This document shows positions 47,455 through 57,151 of a stretch of DNA of 64,000 nt, one piece after another; positions within the stretch are counted from its first letter, which is position 1; the number at the start of each line of letters is the position of its first letter. The stretch is from Rhodanobacter sp. C01 (GTDB lineage Bacteria > Pseudomonadota > Gammaproteobacteria > Xanthomonadales > Rhodanobacteraceae), in assembly GCF_002001045.1 (NCBI RefSeq), contig NZ_MUNR01000006.1, positions 124,001-188,000 of the forward strand, read 5' to 3'. A model generated the notes under the pieces. It had not been told where the DNA came from. It made no database searches and saw only the letters and a list, made by a program, of their open reading frames with translations. The position numbers and the translations under genes are program-made.

Positions 47455-48464
47455 TGCCGCTCGGTTCCAGTCAGTGGCAGAAGGCGCTGGCGGCCGACCG
47501 CCTGGCGCCGGTGTACCTGCTCGCCGGCGAGGAACTGCTGGTGCTGGAAGCGGCCGACGCGCTGCGCGCGCAGGCGAAGAAGCTTGGCTACAGCGAGCGC
47601 GACGTGCTCGATGTCGGTCAGCATTTCGACTGGGACGAGCTGGCGCGTTCCGCCGCCGGCATGTCGCTGTTTGCCACCCGCCGGCTGATCGATCTGCGCC
47701 TGCCCACCGGCCGTCCGGGTATCGAAGGCGCCAAGGCGATCAATGCGTTCTGTGCCGATCCGCCACCCGATGTCACCTTGCTGATCACCGCGATGGAGTG
47801 GAGCAGCAAGCACGATGGCGCGTGGAGCAAGAAACTCGACGCCAGCGGCACGATGGTTGTGTTCAACGCGCCGCGTCCGAACGAGTGGAGCGCGTGGATC
47901 GGCGCGCGGCTCGCCTCGCGCGGGCTGTCGGCCACGCCCGATGCGATCGCCTTGCTCGCCGAGCGCGTCGAGGGCAACCTGCTGGCCGCCGCGCAGGAGA
48001 TCGACAAGCTCGCCGTTTTGCACGATGAGAGCCGCATCGATGCCGCCGAGATGGAAAACCTGGTGGCCGACAGCGCCCGCTACGACGTGTTCAAGCTCAC
48101 CGATGCTGCTTTCGTTGGTGACGGCGCGCGCGCGTTGCGCGTCCTTGCCGGGTTGCGCTCCGAAGGCGACGAGCTGCTTGCGCTGATGGGCTGGCTGGTC
48201 AATCAGCTGCAACTGGCCTTGCGCCTGGCCAACGCACATGACCTCGCTGCCCAGTTCCGCGCCGAGCATCTGTGGCAGGCACGCGAGACCCTGTTTCGCC
48301 AGGCGTTGCGTCGCGCCCCGCGTGAGCACTGGCTGCAGTGCCTCGCGCGTGCCTCGCGCATCGATCGCATGGTCAAGGGTCGCGAAGCCGGCAATCCGTG
48401 GCAGGAGGCCGAGCGGCTGATTGCCGCGATCGCCGAGCCGCGCGCGGCACGGGTACTGGTGTGA
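47454..48464 (+). CDS. holA: DNA polymerase III subunit delta
   Basis: 336 aa (E. coli 343). N-terminal AAA+-like domain begins PVYLLAGEELLVLEAADALR, typical of HolA; beta-clamp contact region SLFATRRLIDLRLPTG follows. C-terminal collar domain with DAAFVGDGARALRVLAGLR and ALMGWLVNQLQLALRL. Opens the sliding clamp during loading. TGATG overlap with lptE; its stop overlaps the nadD GTG. Confidence 0.95.
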
Positions 48465-49093
48465 AGCCTCTCGCCATTTTCGGGGGCACCTTTGATCCGG
48501 TGCACCTGGGCCATTTGAGTGTGGCGTGGGAAGCCGCCGAACTGCTCGACGCCGACGTGTGCCTGATGCCGGCGAGCGTGCCGCCACATCGTCCGCCGCC
48601 GATGGCTTCGGCAGCGCAGCGCGTGGCGATGCTGCGCGCTGCGCTGCAAGGTCAGTCACGCCTGACGCTGGACACCCGCGAACTGGAACGCAGCGGGCCG
48701 TCCTACACGATAGATACGCTGATCGAATTGCGCGCCGAGCAAGGCGACCGCCCGTTGCTGTTGCTGATCGGTGCTGATGCATTCGCCGGATTGCCTAGCT
48801 GGCACCGCTGGCGCGAATTGTTCGAGGTTGCGCACGTCGGCGTGTTGAGTCGACCCGGCGTGGAGGCCGAGCTGTCGGATGAGCTGCAGCACGTGATTTC
48901 AGGTCGTCGTGTGGAAGATGTCTCCGTGCTGCACCACACGATGGCCGGCAAGCTGATCGAGCTGGCGGTCACGCCGCTGGAAATCTCCGCCACGCGCATC
49001 CGCGAGCTGCTCGCCGAGGGACGCGATCCGCGCTATCTGCTGCCTGCGGGTTTGTTCGACGATCCGGGATTGCTGGCGCCATACCGCAGTTGA
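48461..49093 (+). CDS. nadD: Nicotinate-nucleotide adenylyltransferase
   Basis: 210 aa with GTG start overlapping the holA stop (GTGA). Nucleotidyl-transferase motif IFGGTFDPVHLGHL near the N-terminus, PPHRPPPMAS, LIGADAFAGLPSWHRW and the ISATRIRELL motif near the C-terminus are all in place. Makes deamido-NAD from NaMN and ATP. In most gammaproteobacteria rsfS follows at once; here rsfS is 6 kb away and a helicase gene on the opposite strand follows. Confidence 0.95.
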   Translation: MKPLAIFGGTFDPVHLGHLSVAWEAAELLDADVCLMPASVPPHRPPPMASAAQRVAMLRAALQGQSRLTLDTRELERSGPSYTIDTLIELRAEQGDRPLLLLIGADAFAGLPSWHRWRELFEVAHVGVLSRPGVEAELSDELQHVISGRRVEDVSVLHHTMAGKLIELAVTPLEISATRIRELLAEGRDPRYLLPAGLFDDPGLLAPYRS

Positions 49094-49163
49094 GTCGCCA
49101 GCAGGTAGATGTCTTCGTGTGATCTCAAGCCGGATATGAACGCCCTATCGATGTCGTGCCGAA

Positions 49164-51035
49164 TCATGTGCGATTCGCCAACTGCCCCTGCACCTCGTTG
49201 ATCGAATCGCGGATGCGCTTGCTGAACACCGAGTCGTCGTGGTGGATCAGCAACAGGTGTTCGGTCGCGCGGGTCATCGCGACGTAGAGCAGGCGCGCTT
49301 CGTCAGCCTCGGTCTGGCCGGGCTTGGGCAGCGAACCGAGGCCGGGGATGATCACGAATGGAAACTCCAGGCCCTTGCTGGAATGCATGGTGACCAGCTT
49401 GACGCTGTCCTCGACCACGAACAGGGTTTGCTTGCCGGTGCTGTCGGCAAGCCGGCTCGGGATACCGATGCGCTGGAGTGCCTCGTGCAGCTTCTCGCCT
49501 TCCCACTGGTTGCGGAACAGCACCGCCATGTCGGAATACGGCCGGCCGCTGGCGTGCTCGTCGCGCAGGCGTGCGATCAACACGTCGAGCTGGGCGCCGG
49601 CGGTGTCGGTGCGTACCAGCTCGGGCACGGCACCGCGACGACCAGCGCTCTCCGGTGCGATCAGCGGCACGCCGTCATCATCATCGCTGCGCGATTCGAG
49701 CAGGTCGTGGGCGAAGGCACGTGCGACCGAGAGGATCTCCAGCGTGTTGCGGTAGTTGAGCTTGAGGATGGTGGTGCGCCCCTGCGCCTGAACGCCCAAG
49801 CTCTTCCAGCTGATCTTGCGCCGGTCGGCATTGCCGTAGATGTTCTGTGCGTCGTCGTACAGCACCAGCAGGGAGTTGGTGGCCGGGTCGATCATCTGCA
49901 CGATCAGCTTGTACCAGTCCGGCTCGAAGTCGTGGCCTTCGTCGATCAGCACGGCGCCGTACTGGAAGCGCGGAATCTGGCCGCGGTCGACGCCGGCGAT
50001 CACGGCCGGCGGCAATGCCTCGAAGAACGCCTTGTCCTTTCCCGGCGGTAGCGGCACGTGGTACGCCACCAGCATCTTGCGGCACCACTTGTGGAAGTTG
50101 TAGACCTGCACTTTCTCGCTGAGACCGCGCTCGCCGATCAGCTGTTCGAGCCGTGCGGCCAGCGTCTTGTTGTAGCAGAGCACCAGGATGGGTTTGCCCA
50201 ATTCGCGTGCCAGCTGCATCGCGCGGAAGCCCAGGATCATCGTCTTGCCGGAACCGGCGACGCCGTGGATGATCCGGTGCTCGCCACCGAGCGAACGCGC
50301 CAGCTGTTCCTGCTGCGAATCCATCACCTTGACCAGGTCGGGAATCTCCAGCGGACGCACCGTTGCGTCGGTGGGGCCGAACAGACCGAACTGGCCGCTG
50401 CCGGGCTCGACCCGCAGTTCGGGAAACAGATGCCAGCGCACGCGGTCGATCTGCGGCAGGGTGATCGCCACCGGGAACACCTGCGGGAACATTGCCCACA
50501 AACGCTCCTGGAACGCCTCGGCATCGACCGTTTCGTACAGTTCGTCGCGGCAGATCACCAGATGTTCGGGCACCACGTCGCCCAGGCCACCTTCATCGAA
50601 TTGCCTGCGGGTGATGTTGGCCAGCACCACACCCCAGGCCCACGGCATGATCAGCTTGCCGGCATGGCGGGAACCTTGCGGGTGGCGCAACGCTGGATCG
50701 CGCTCCAGCACCACACCGATTTCCAGTGCATAGGCGCGTGCCTGCAGCAGCGGGTTGTTCTCCTTCACCAGGCCACGATCGGTGATCAGGGTGAACTGGG
50801 TGCTGTCGGCATGCTGGATGGTGTCGGCCTTCCAGTCCTTCACTTCCAGTACCAGCAAGCCACGGCGCGGGTGGAACACCACGAAGTCCGGATGGCGCTG
50901 CTTCAACCCGACCGGCACGTCGTACCACAGCAGGTAATCGTCCTCGAGCTTCTGTTCCAGCCGTTCGGAAACGCGTTTCTCGCCGCCGGTCATGCGCGGC
51001 AGGCAACTGTTGCGGGTCGGAATGAGTGTTGCCAC
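49164..51035 (-). CDS. NERD-domain nuclease-related / UvrD-like DNA helicase
   Basis: 623 aa with GTG start (VATLIPTRNSCLPRMTGGEK) preceded by AGGGG. N-terminal NERD domain (about 10-130) with YDVPVGLKQRHPDFVVFHP and LLVLEVKDWKAD, giving the nuclease-like D and E-x-K pattern. UvrD/SF1 helicase core: Walker A HGVAGSGKTMIL, motif II LIDEGHDFEPDW, QNIYGNADRRKI, and C-terminal VTMHSSKGLEFPFVII and RLLYVAMTRATEHLLL. All helicase motifs are intact. Family members are found both as housekeeping repair proteins and in defence regions; no companion defence gene is present here. Confidence 0.9.
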   Translation of the reverse strand: MATLIPTRNSCLPRMTGGEKRVSERLEQKLEDDYLLWYDVPVGLKQRHPDFVVFHPRRGLLVLEVKDWKADTIQHADSTQFTLITDRGLVKENNPLLQARAYALEIGVVLERDPALRHPQGSRHAGKLIMPWAWGVVLANITRRQFDEGGLGDVVPEHLVICRDELYETVDAEAFQERLWAMFPQVFPVAITLPQIDRVRWHLFPELRVEPGSGQFGLFGPTDATVRPLEIPDLVKVMDSQQEQLARSLGGEHRIIHGVAGSGKTMILGFRAMQLARELGKPILVLCYNKTLAARLEQLIGERGLSEKVQVYNFHKWCRKMLVAYHVPLPPGKDKAFFEALPPAVIAGVDRGQIPRFQYGAVLIDEGHDFEPDWYKLIVQMIDPATNSLLVLYDDAQNIYGNADRRKISWKSLGVQAQGRTTILKLNYRNTLEILSVARAFAHDLLESRSDDDDGVPLIAPESAGRRGAVPELVRTDTAGAQLDVLIARLRDEHASGRPYSDMAVLFRNQWEGEKLHEALQRIGIPSRLADSTGKQTLFVVEDSVKLVTMHSSKGLEFPFVIIPGLGSLPKPGQTEADEARLLYVAMTRATEHLLLIHHDDSVFSKRIRDSINEVQGQLANRT

Positions 51036-51132
51036 TGGAGCCCCTGAATGACGCGTATCGAAGGACGTTAGCGGATCGGACGGAGCTGTCAATCTCGGAC
51101 GGCCGTTTCGGCGCGGAGGCTCATGCGACCCG

Positions 51133-52074
51133 TCACTCCCAGTGCTGCAGCTGTTCCGGCGACATGTCCACGCGCCGGCAGGCACGGCTGGCGATGCCGT
51201 CTTTCAATGCGGCGCGGAACACTGGCGCGATCGATCGCAACGCGTGGGCCGCCAGCCGGGCCTGTCGTTGCTGTCGCGATGTGCGGCCCAGCAGGGTGAC
51301 TGCCCAGTCGGGCAACAGTGCGCTGCCGGCCAGCAGGAACAGGTCACGCGACAAGCCGGCCGCCGGTACCGGCAGGCGGACCTGCGACAGCAGTTCAAGC
51401 ACCACGCGTGAGCGTTCGGTATAAGCCAGTTCAGGCTGGATACGCTGGAAATACTCGGTGACGGCGTGCTCGGATGCCGGTACGTCACAGGCGCCAAGCG
51501 CCTCGGCAATGCGTCGCACTTCGTCATAGTAGCGATCGGCTGCGTCGGCCGGCATCGCCACGTGGCTGTAACGGCGATAACCCTGCAGGAAGCTGTATGC
51601 CTCGGTGACATGTACCCAGGTCAGCAGGGCCGGATCGTTTGCCGCATAGGGACATCCATCCTCGCCATGCCCGGTGATATGCGTATGGATCTGCCGGACG
51701 TGTTCGATCAATGCCTCGGATTGCGTGCGCGGCGCGTAGGTGGTGCCGCCGACAAAAGCGGTGGTGCGGCGCAGGCGACCGACCAGATCACCGCGGAAAT
51801 TCGAGTGATCCCAGACCCCGGCCAGCGCCAGTGGATGCAGTGTCTGCAAGGTCAGTGCGGCCAACCCACCGGCCAGCATGCCGGGGAAATCCGAGTGCAC
51901 GCGCCAGGTCGCGCTGTCCGGACCGAACAGGCCCGGATCGCCGTGCGGGTGGTCGTAATCGATGCCACCGCTGCCACTCCGGGCGCGCGGGAATGCGCTC
52001 AGCACCCAGTGCCGTATCGCCGTGCGAACCGGTTCGCGGGCGATGCGGGTGAGAAAGTTTGGCGGCGTGGGCAT
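51133..52074 (-). CDS. DUF2236-family (MpaB/Lcp-like) putative oxygenase
   Basis: 313 aa. The pattern DSATWRVHSDFPGMLAGGL, LQTLHPLALAGVWDHSNF, GRLRRTTAFVGGTTYAP and LLTWVHVTEAYSFLQGYRRY belongs to the DUF2236 group that includes MpaB and latex-clearing heme proteins. Candidate heme or metal His are in TLHPLA and TWVHVTEA. No signal peptide. Reaction unknown. Lies 47 bp after the osmC stop, possibly co-transcribed. Confidence 0.87.
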   Translation of the reverse strand: MPTPPNFLTRIAREPVRTAIRHWVLSAFPRARSGSGGIDYDHPHGDPGLFGPDSATWRVHSDFPGMLAGGLAALTLQTLHPLALAGVWDHSNFRGDLVGRLRRTTAFVGGTTYAPRTQSEALIEHVRQIHTHITGHGEDGCPYAANDPALLTWVHVTEAYSFLQGYRRYSHVAMPADAADRYYDEVRRIAEALGACDVPASEHAVTEYFQRIQPELAYTERSRVVLELLSQVRLPVPAAGLSRDLFLLAGSALLPDWAVTLLGRTSRQQRQARLAAHALRSIAPVFRAALKDGIASRACRRVDMSPEQLQHWE

Positions 52075-52121
52075 GCGGCAAGTCTAGCGTGATGCCACGC
52101 CCACTCTGTCGACATGGTGTT

Positions 52122-52547
52122 TCAGGTATCCAGCGTGGCATCCAGCGTGATGGTGGCCTTCAGCACCTTGGAGACCGGGCAGGCCTCCTTGGTGGCCAGT
52201 GCAATCTTCGCGAACGTGGCGGCGTCTGCGCCGGGCACCCTGGCCCTGCACGTGAGATGTACTGCGGTGATCGAAAAGCCGTCACCGTTCTTGTCCAGCG
52301 TCACCGTTGCCTTGGTGTCGATGCTGTCGGCGGTGAGTCCTGCGCTGCCCAGGCCCAACGAGAGCGCCATCGAATAGCAGCCGGCATGGGCCGCCGCGAT
52401 CAATTCCTCCGGGTTGGTACCGGGGCCGTCCTCGAAGCGTGAGCGGAAACCGTAAGGCGACTCGCGCAGCACGCCGGATTCCGTCGAGAGCGAGCCCTGG
52501 CCGTCCTTGATGCCGCCGGACCAGTGGGCAGATGCGGATTTCTTCAC
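52122..52547 (-). CDS. osmC: OsmC-type organic hydroperoxide reductase
   Basis: 141 aa, GTG start with AGGAG 6 nt upstream. Redox Cys C57 in AAAHAGCYSMALS and C123 in ATKEACPVSKVL match E. coli OsmC C59 and C125; length also matches (143). N-terminal KKSASAHWSGGIKDGQGSL is typical of OsmC rather than Ohr. Reduces organic peroxides with thiols from the dihydrolipoyl system. First of two minus-strand genes with DUF2236. Confidence 0.93.
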   Translation of the reverse strand: MKKSASAHWSGGIKDGQGSLSTESGVLRESPYGFRSRFEDGPGTNPEELIAAAHAGCYSMALSLGLGSAGLTADSIDTKATVTLDKNGDGFSITAVHLTCRARVPGADAATFAKIALATKEACPVSKVLKATITLDATLDT

Positions 52548-52696
52548 GGGATTCTCCTGTGGAACAGTGACAAACAAGTGCCAACCATGACCGGCGACGT
52601 GTACAGATGGCGCGAATGGAACGATGCGCCGCCATCACATCGGCATGGCCGTACTGATCGTATGCTGGGCAATCGGGTTTTCACGGCGGAGTCCAG

Positions 52697-52972
52697 ATGT
52701 CGCTCATCATCCAGCACGATCGCAGCGCGCATCGTTTCAGCACACAGGTGGACGGTGCCGATTGCGGGCTCGACTACGCCCTCGTCGCGGGTGTGATGAC
52801 AATCACCCACACCGGAGTGCCGCCGGCGGTGGGTGGTCGCGGCATTGCCTCGGCGCTGGTTCAGGAGGCTTTTGCGACGGCGCGCCGCGAAGGCTGGAAG
52901 GTAGTGCCGGCATGTTCGTATTCCGCCGTGTGGTTGGGACGGCATCCGGAGTACCGGGATCTGGTTGCCTGA
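52697..52972 (+). CDS. YjdJ-type small GNAT-like N-acetyltransferase
   Basis: 91 aa. Minimal GNAT fold: strands GADCGLDYALVAGVMTITHT, acetyl-CoA loop VPPAVGGRGIASALVQEAF with the G-R-G-I-A motif, then EGWKVVPACSYSAVWLGRHP typical of the YjdJ/Gtf2 subgroup. Single domain, cytoplasmic. Substrate unknown. Divergent from osmC. Confidence 0.87.
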   Translation: MSLIIQHDRSAHRFSTQVDGADCGLDYALVAGVMTITHTGVPPAVGGRGIASALVQEAFATARREGWKVVPACSYSAVWLGRHPEYRDLVA

Positions 52973-53051
52973 AGATCGTAAACAGGCCTCGAGACTCCCG
53001 TTATCATCGTGAGATTGCCGGCGCCAGCGGGGCGCCGATCCGGAGGTTCGC

Positions 53052-53747
53052 ATGGATATGGATAACGACAATGCAGGCATGGCGGGTGGCGCGAAGAGGC
53101 GTCGCTGGCGGCCGCTGCATTCCGTGAAGGCACGTCCGCGGACATTCATTGCCCTGTTGATCTTCATCGTCGTCGGCGCCGTGCTGCTGGCGATGAAACT
53201 GCGACCGGCCACGGCGGTTCTGCTGGCGTTCGATCTGGCGGCGCTGGTGTTCCTCGGCATCATCGCCCGCATGTTCAACCAGGCTTCCGCAGCACACATG
53301 CGCAGCCAGTCGCGCGCGCAGGACACCGGACGCTGGGGCATCCTGTGGAGTGGCATCGTGCTCTCGACCGTGGTGCTGGTGGCGTTGAGCAGCGAGCTGC
53401 ACGCCGCCAAGGGTGGTGGTCTGCTGGCGCTGGGCGTGGGGGCGCTCAGCGTGGTGCTGAGCTGGCTGTTCCTCAACATCATGTTCGCGATCCATTACGC
53501 GCACGGCTTCTACGGCGATCTCGGCGAGAAGCACGCAGGGCTGCAGTTTCCCGACACGCCGCAGCCGGATTACTGGGACTTCGCCTACTTCGCGATCGTG
53601 ATCGGGATGACCTTCCAGGTCTCCGACGTGCAGATCACCAGCCGTTACCTGCGCCGTGTGGCCTTGCTGCACAGCGTGATCGCGTTCTTCTTCAACGTGT
53701 TCATCATCGCGATCACGGTCAACATCGTGGCCGGGCAGGGCGGCTAG
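53052..53747 (+). CDS. DUF1345-family inner-membrane protein
   Basis: 231 aa. A basic N-terminus, then predicted membrane helices at about 30-50, 55-75, 94-112, 118-142 and 203-228. Family motifs AIHYAHGFYGD, PDTPQPDYWDFAYFAIVIGM and TFQVSDVQITSRYLRRVALL are clear for DUF1345. CGGAGG is just before the ATG. No known function; other members are listed as putative ion or small-solute transporters without proof. Confidence 0.88.
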   Translation: MDMDNDNAGMAGGAKRRRWRPLHSVKARPRTFIALLIFIVVGAVLLAMKLRPATAVLLAFDLAALVFLGIIARMFNQASAAHMRSQSRAQDTGRWGILWSGIVLSTVVLVALSSELHAAKGGGLLALGVGALSVVLSWLFLNIMFAIHYAHGFYGDLGEKHAGLQFPDTPQPDYWDFAYFAIVIGMTFQVSDVQITSRYLRRVALLHSVIAFFFNVFIIAITVNIVAGQGG

Positions 53748-53886
53748 GTAACCGGCCGATAGCTGGTGTCGAAGGATGCGATGAAGAAGGCTGGCGACAC
53801 CATGAGCTCAGGCGGCTGAGACGTCGGCACCTGCTGGCGGGCGCCACCATCATGGCATCCCGCCGGCTACTTTTGCTGCAGGCAAG

Positions 53887-53918
53887 GGCAGCGGATACTG
53901 GGCCGCCCATCCGCTGCC
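53887..53918. repeat. Inverted repeat directly upstream of nitronate monooxygenase gene
   Basis: Perfect ten-base arms GGCAGCGGAT and ATCCGCTGCC with a 12-base loop, ending 10 bp before the ATG at 53929. It could be a regulator site or an RNA hairpin covering the ribosome-binding region, where no Shine-Dalgarno sequence is seen. Confidence 0.6.
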
Positions 53919-53928
53919 GGTCATCGAC

Positions 53929-55011
53929 ATGACTTCACCATTCGCCAGCCGCCTCGGCATCGAGCATCCGCTGATCCAGGCGCCGATGTCCGGTTCGACA
54001 CCACCGGCTCTGGTGGCCGCCGTGTCGAACGCGGGTGGCCTCGGTTCGCTCGGCGCCGGTTATCTGGAACCGCAGGCGATCCTCGATCAGGCGGCGCAGA
54101 TCCGCGCCCTCGGCGACTGCCCATATGCGATCGGTCTGTTCGTGCTGCCGGACGAATTCGAGGCCGACATGGCGGCCGTGGCGAAGGCTCGCGAGCAGCT
54201 CGATGCGCTGATGGTGCAGGAGGGCGTCGATGTCCGCACCAGCCTGCCCGCACGCTGGGCACCGCGTTTTTCCGATCAGTTCGCTGCCTTGTGCGAAGCG
54301 CGCCCGGCGGTGGCGAGTTTCGCGTTTGGCGTGATCAGCCCGGCGCAATTGCACGAGCTGCGTCAGCGCGACATCTACGTGATCGGCACCGCCACCACGG
54401 TGGCCGAGGCGCATGCCTGGGTCGATGGGGGCGCGGATGCCGTCTGCGTGCAGGGCGCCGAAGCCGGTGGCCATCGTGGCACCTTCCTGCACCGGGCCGA
54501 GGACGCGATGATCGGCCTGTTTGCGCTGCTGCCGCTCACCGTGCGCGCGCTGGCGGCTGGGGCCAGGAATGTCCCGGTGATCGCCGCCGGCGGCATCATG
54601 GACGGCAACGGCCTGCTGGCGGCGGAAGTTCTCGGCGCAGCGGCCAGTCAGCTTGGCACGGCCTTTCTCACCTGTCCTGAATGTTCGGCGGCCGAAGCCT
54701 GGAAACAGGATCTGCTGCGGGCCGACGAACAGCAGGTCACTACCATCCGGGGTTTCTCCGGGCGTGCGGCCCGTGGCTTGCGCAACCGCTTCGTCGAGGC
54801 CATGCCGGAAGCGGTGCAGGGGCTGCCGTATCCGGTACTGAATGCGCTCACCGCGCCGTTGCGCCGCGCCGCTGCGGCAGCCGGGCGTGGTGATCTGCTG
54901 TCCGAGTGGTGCGGGCAGGCCGCCGGCCTGGTGCGCCCGCAGCCCGCCGCCGAGCTGGTGGCGCGCCTGATGCATGAGTGCCGGCTGGCCCGGCGGACAC
55001 TGGTATCCTGA
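53929..55011 (+). CDS. Nitronate monooxygenase family flavoprotein
   Basis: 360 aa TIM-barrel enzyme. FMN-binding elements [64 protein letters not shown] (with the class I catalytic His region) and [20 protein letters not shown]. Oxidises alkyl nitronates such as propionate-3-nitronate. Class I features (GG-x-GS-G, AGGHRG) are present. A perfect inverted repeat precedes the start. Last gene of the block that separates nadD and rsfS. Confidence 0.92.
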   Translation: MTSPFASRLGIEHPLIQAPMSGSTPPALVAAVSNAGGLGSLGAGYLEPQAILDQAAQIRALGDCPYAIGLFVLPDEFEADMAAVAKAREQLDALMVQEGVDVRTSLPARWAPRFSDQFAALCEARPAVASFAFGVISPAQLHELRQRDIYVIGTATTVAEAHAWVDGGADAVCVQGAEAGGHRGTFLHRAEDAMIGLFALLPLTVRALAAGARNVPVIAAGGIMDGNGLLAAEVLGAAASQLGTAFLTCPECSAAEAWKQDLLRADEQQVTTIRGFSGRAARGLRNRFVEAMPEAVQGLPYPVLNALTAPLRRAAAAAGRGDLLSEWCGQAAGLVRPQPAAELVARLMHECRLARRTLVS

Positions 55012-55099
55012 TCGGGACCCGGAACGCGACTTGGCGGCAGGGCAGGTATACTGCGTCCGCGCCATTTTGCGCTGCGATCCCGCATCGAGGCCCATCCTC

Positions 55100-55486
55100 T
55101 TGAGTACTGCCCGCACGAACAAGTCCGTCACCACGGCCACCCTGCGCAAGTCCGTCATCGACGCGCTGGAAGAGCTGAAAGCCAAGGACATCCGTGAGAT
55201 CGACGTCCGCGGCAAAACCTCGATTGCAGACCTGCTGGTCATCGCCTCCGGCACCTCCGCACGCCACGTCAAATCCATCGCCGACGAAGTGTCCAAGTTC
55301 GCCAAGAAGGCGGGCGTGATGCCGTTGGGCGTGGAAGGTGAAGTGGAAGGCGAGTGGGTGCTGGTCGACCTGGGTGACGTGATCGTCCATGTGATGCTGC
55401 CACGCATCCGCGAGTTCTACGGGCTGGAGCGCCTGTGGACGGTGGGTGACCACGGCCACGAAGCCGACGCTGTGCAAGCCGGCTGA
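55100..55486 (+). CDS. rsfS: Ribosome silencing factor RsfS
   Basis: 128 aa with proposed TTG start ([10 protein letters not shown]); GAGG lies 9 nt upstream and no ATG or GTG fits homology. Conserved [40 protein letters not shown] and [19 protein letters not shown] are the RsfS/Iojap signature. Binds L14 and blocks subunit joining in starvation. Followed 13 bp later by rlmH, the usual order. Confidence 0.9.
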   Translation: MSTARTNKSVTTATLRKSVIDALEELKAKDIREIDVRGKTSIADLLVIASGTSARHVKSIADEVSKFAKKAGVMPLGVEGEVEGEWVLVDLGDVIVHVMLPRIREFYGLERLWTVGDHGHEADAVQAG

Positions 55487-55499
55487 GTTGTCCTGCGGC

Positions 55500-55970
55500 A
55501 TGCGCGCACGCCTCATCGCGGTTGGCGAACGCATGCCCGGCTGGGTGGCCGAGGGTTTTGCCGAATACCGCAAGCGCCTTTCGCACGAGTTGCCGCTCGA
55601 ACTGATCGAGCTGAAACCCGGCAACCGCGGCAAGGGTCGCGACGATGCGCGGGCCATCCAGGACGAAGGCGTGGCGATACTTGCCTCCTTGCCGCACGAT
55701 ATCCACGTGGTTGCGCTCGATGGCCGCGGCAAGACCTGGTCCAGCGAGGAGCTCGCCGGACAGCTCGCACGCTGGCGCATGGCCGGGCGTGACCTGGCCT
55801 TCCTGATCGGTGGTCCCGATGGCCACGCACCCGACGTGCTGGCACGCGCCGACCAGCGCTGGTCGCTCGGCCCGTTGACCCTGCCGCACATGCTGGTACG
55901 ACTGGTGCTGGCCGAGCAGTTGTATCGTGCCACCACCATCATGGCCGGGCACCCTTACCATCGCGCCTGA
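55500..55970 (+). CDS. rlmH: 23S rRNA (pseudouridine1915-N3)-methyltransferase
   Basis: 156 aa (E. coli 155). SPOUT fold: MRARLIAVGERMPGWV, LIGGPDGHAPDVLARADQ with the G-x-G-x-x-G AdoMet knot, SLGPLTLPHMLVRLVLAEQL and C-terminal HPYHRA, all diagnostic for RlmH. Co-transcribed with rsfS. Confidence 0.96.
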   Translation: MRARLIAVGERMPGWVAEGFAEYRKRLSHELPLELIELKPGNRGKGRDDARAIQDEGVAILASLPHDIHVVALDGRGKTWSSEELAGQLARWRMAGRDLAFLIGGPDGHAPDVLARADQRWSLGPLTLPHMLVRLVLAEQLYRATTIMAGHPYHRA

Positions 55971-56029
55971 TGTCAGCCTCGCGAAAGCGTGCAGCGCGAG
56001 TCTGAGCCACCGCATGCACAGGAGTCGCC

Positions 56030-56479
56030 ATGAGCTTCCGGATCCACCAGGCCAGCATCGACGATCTCGACACACTGGTGCCACTGTTCGACGACTATCG
56101 CCAGTTCTACAGACAGTCATCGGATGTTGCGCGCGCGCGTGCCTTCCTGGCCGAGCGCATCGCCAGGCAGGAGTCGCAGGTTCTGCTGGCGCTTGATGAT
56201 TCCGGTTCAGGGCTCGGTTTCAGCCAGCTCTATCCGCTGTTCTCGTCGGTGCGTGTGGTGCGCACCTGGCTGCTCAATGATCTGTTCGTTGCCACCGCCG
56301 CACGGCGGCAGGGGGTGGCGAGGGCCTTGCTGATCGCTGCCGCCGATCATGCGCGCAGTCAGGGCGTGGCCAGCCTGTCGCTGTCCACATCACTCGACAA
56401 TGCGCCGGCACAGGCGCTCTACGAGTCGCTGGGCTGGCAACGTGACCAGGGGTTTTGCGAGTACGGCCTGGTGCTTTAG
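56030..56479 (+). CDS. GNAT-family N-acetyltransferase
   Basis: 149 aa, AGGAG 6 nt before the ATG. Standard GNAT domain with LLNDLFVATAARRQGVARAL (acetyl-CoA loop RRQGVA) and TSLDNAPAQALYESLGWQRD. It sits between rlmH and maf on the same strand, an unusual insertion in that run. Substrate unknown. Confidence 0.9.
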   Translation: MSFRIHQASIDDLDTLVPLFDDYRQFYRQSSDVARARAFLAERIARQESQVLLALDDSGSGLGFSQLYPLFSSVRVVRTWLLNDLFVATAARRQGVARALLIAAADHARSQGVASLSLSTSLDNAPAQALYESLGWQRDQGFCEYGLVL

Positions 56480-56569
56480 GCATCGGTCCGGGTGAGCGTC
56501 AGCAGCACCGCACCTGATGCTCCCAACAGCCACTATCCTTGCATCTCTTACGAATCCGGGAACAGTGTG

Positions 56570-57148
56570 ATGCTTTATCTGGCTTCGCAGTCACCACGTC
56601 GTCGTGCCCTGCTGGAGCAGCTCGGTGCAACATTTTCCGTGCTCGATGTGGAGGTGCCGGAACAGCGTGCTGCTGGTGAACTGCCACAGGACTATGTTCA
56701 TCGCGTGGCGCGCGACAAGGCACGTGCAGGACTGGCCTTGCTGGATGCCGGCGATCGTGACCATGCCATCGTGCTTGGCGCGGATACCGAAGTGGTGCTG
56801 GCTGGCGATGTGTTCGGCAAGCCGCGTGATGCCGAGGACGCTACAGCGATGTTGCGCCGGCTTTCGGGGCGCACGCATGAGGTCATCTCCGCGGTATGGC
56901 TGGTCGGTGCCGGACACGAACATGGCGATGTCTGTATCTCGCTCGTGCGCTTCGCCGTACTGGATGAAGCGACGATTGCCGCCTATGTTGCCACCGGTGA
57001 GTCGCTCGGCAAGGCGGGGGCGTATGCGATCCAGGGGCGTGGTGCGGCCTTGATCGAGCATTTGCAGGGCAGCTATTCCAGCGTGATGGGTCTGCCGTTG
57101 TTCGAGACGGAGCGCCTGCTGCGCCACTTCAAGGTGACCACGGGCTGA
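56570..57148 (+). CDS. maf: Maf/YhdE-type nucleoside triphosphate pyrophosphatase
   Basis: 192 aa. N-terminal [20 protein letters not shown] with the S-x-x-R-R phosphate motif, then [48 protein letters not shown] and [20 protein letters not shown]. The GADTEV and [10 protein letters not shown] motifs fit the YhdE (dTTP/UTP) group. Removes non-canonical or excess NTPs; linked to septum inhibition. Convergent with CPBP protease gene, 3 bp apart. Confidence 0.93.
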   Translation: MLYLASQSPRRRALLEQLGATFSVLDVEVPEQRAAGELPQDYVHRVARDKARAGLALLDAGDRDHAIVLGADTEVVLAGDVFGKPRDAEDATAMLRRLSGRTHEVISAVWLVGAGHEHGDVCISLVRFAVLDEATIAAYVATGESLGKAGAYAIQGRGAALIEHLQGSYSSVMGLPLFETERLLRHFKVTTG

Positions 57149-57151
57149 GCT

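Noticed and set aside
55031..55052. TTGGCG and TATACT before rsfS as a promoter
   Set aside because: Spacer is only 10 bp; TATACT alone is not enough.
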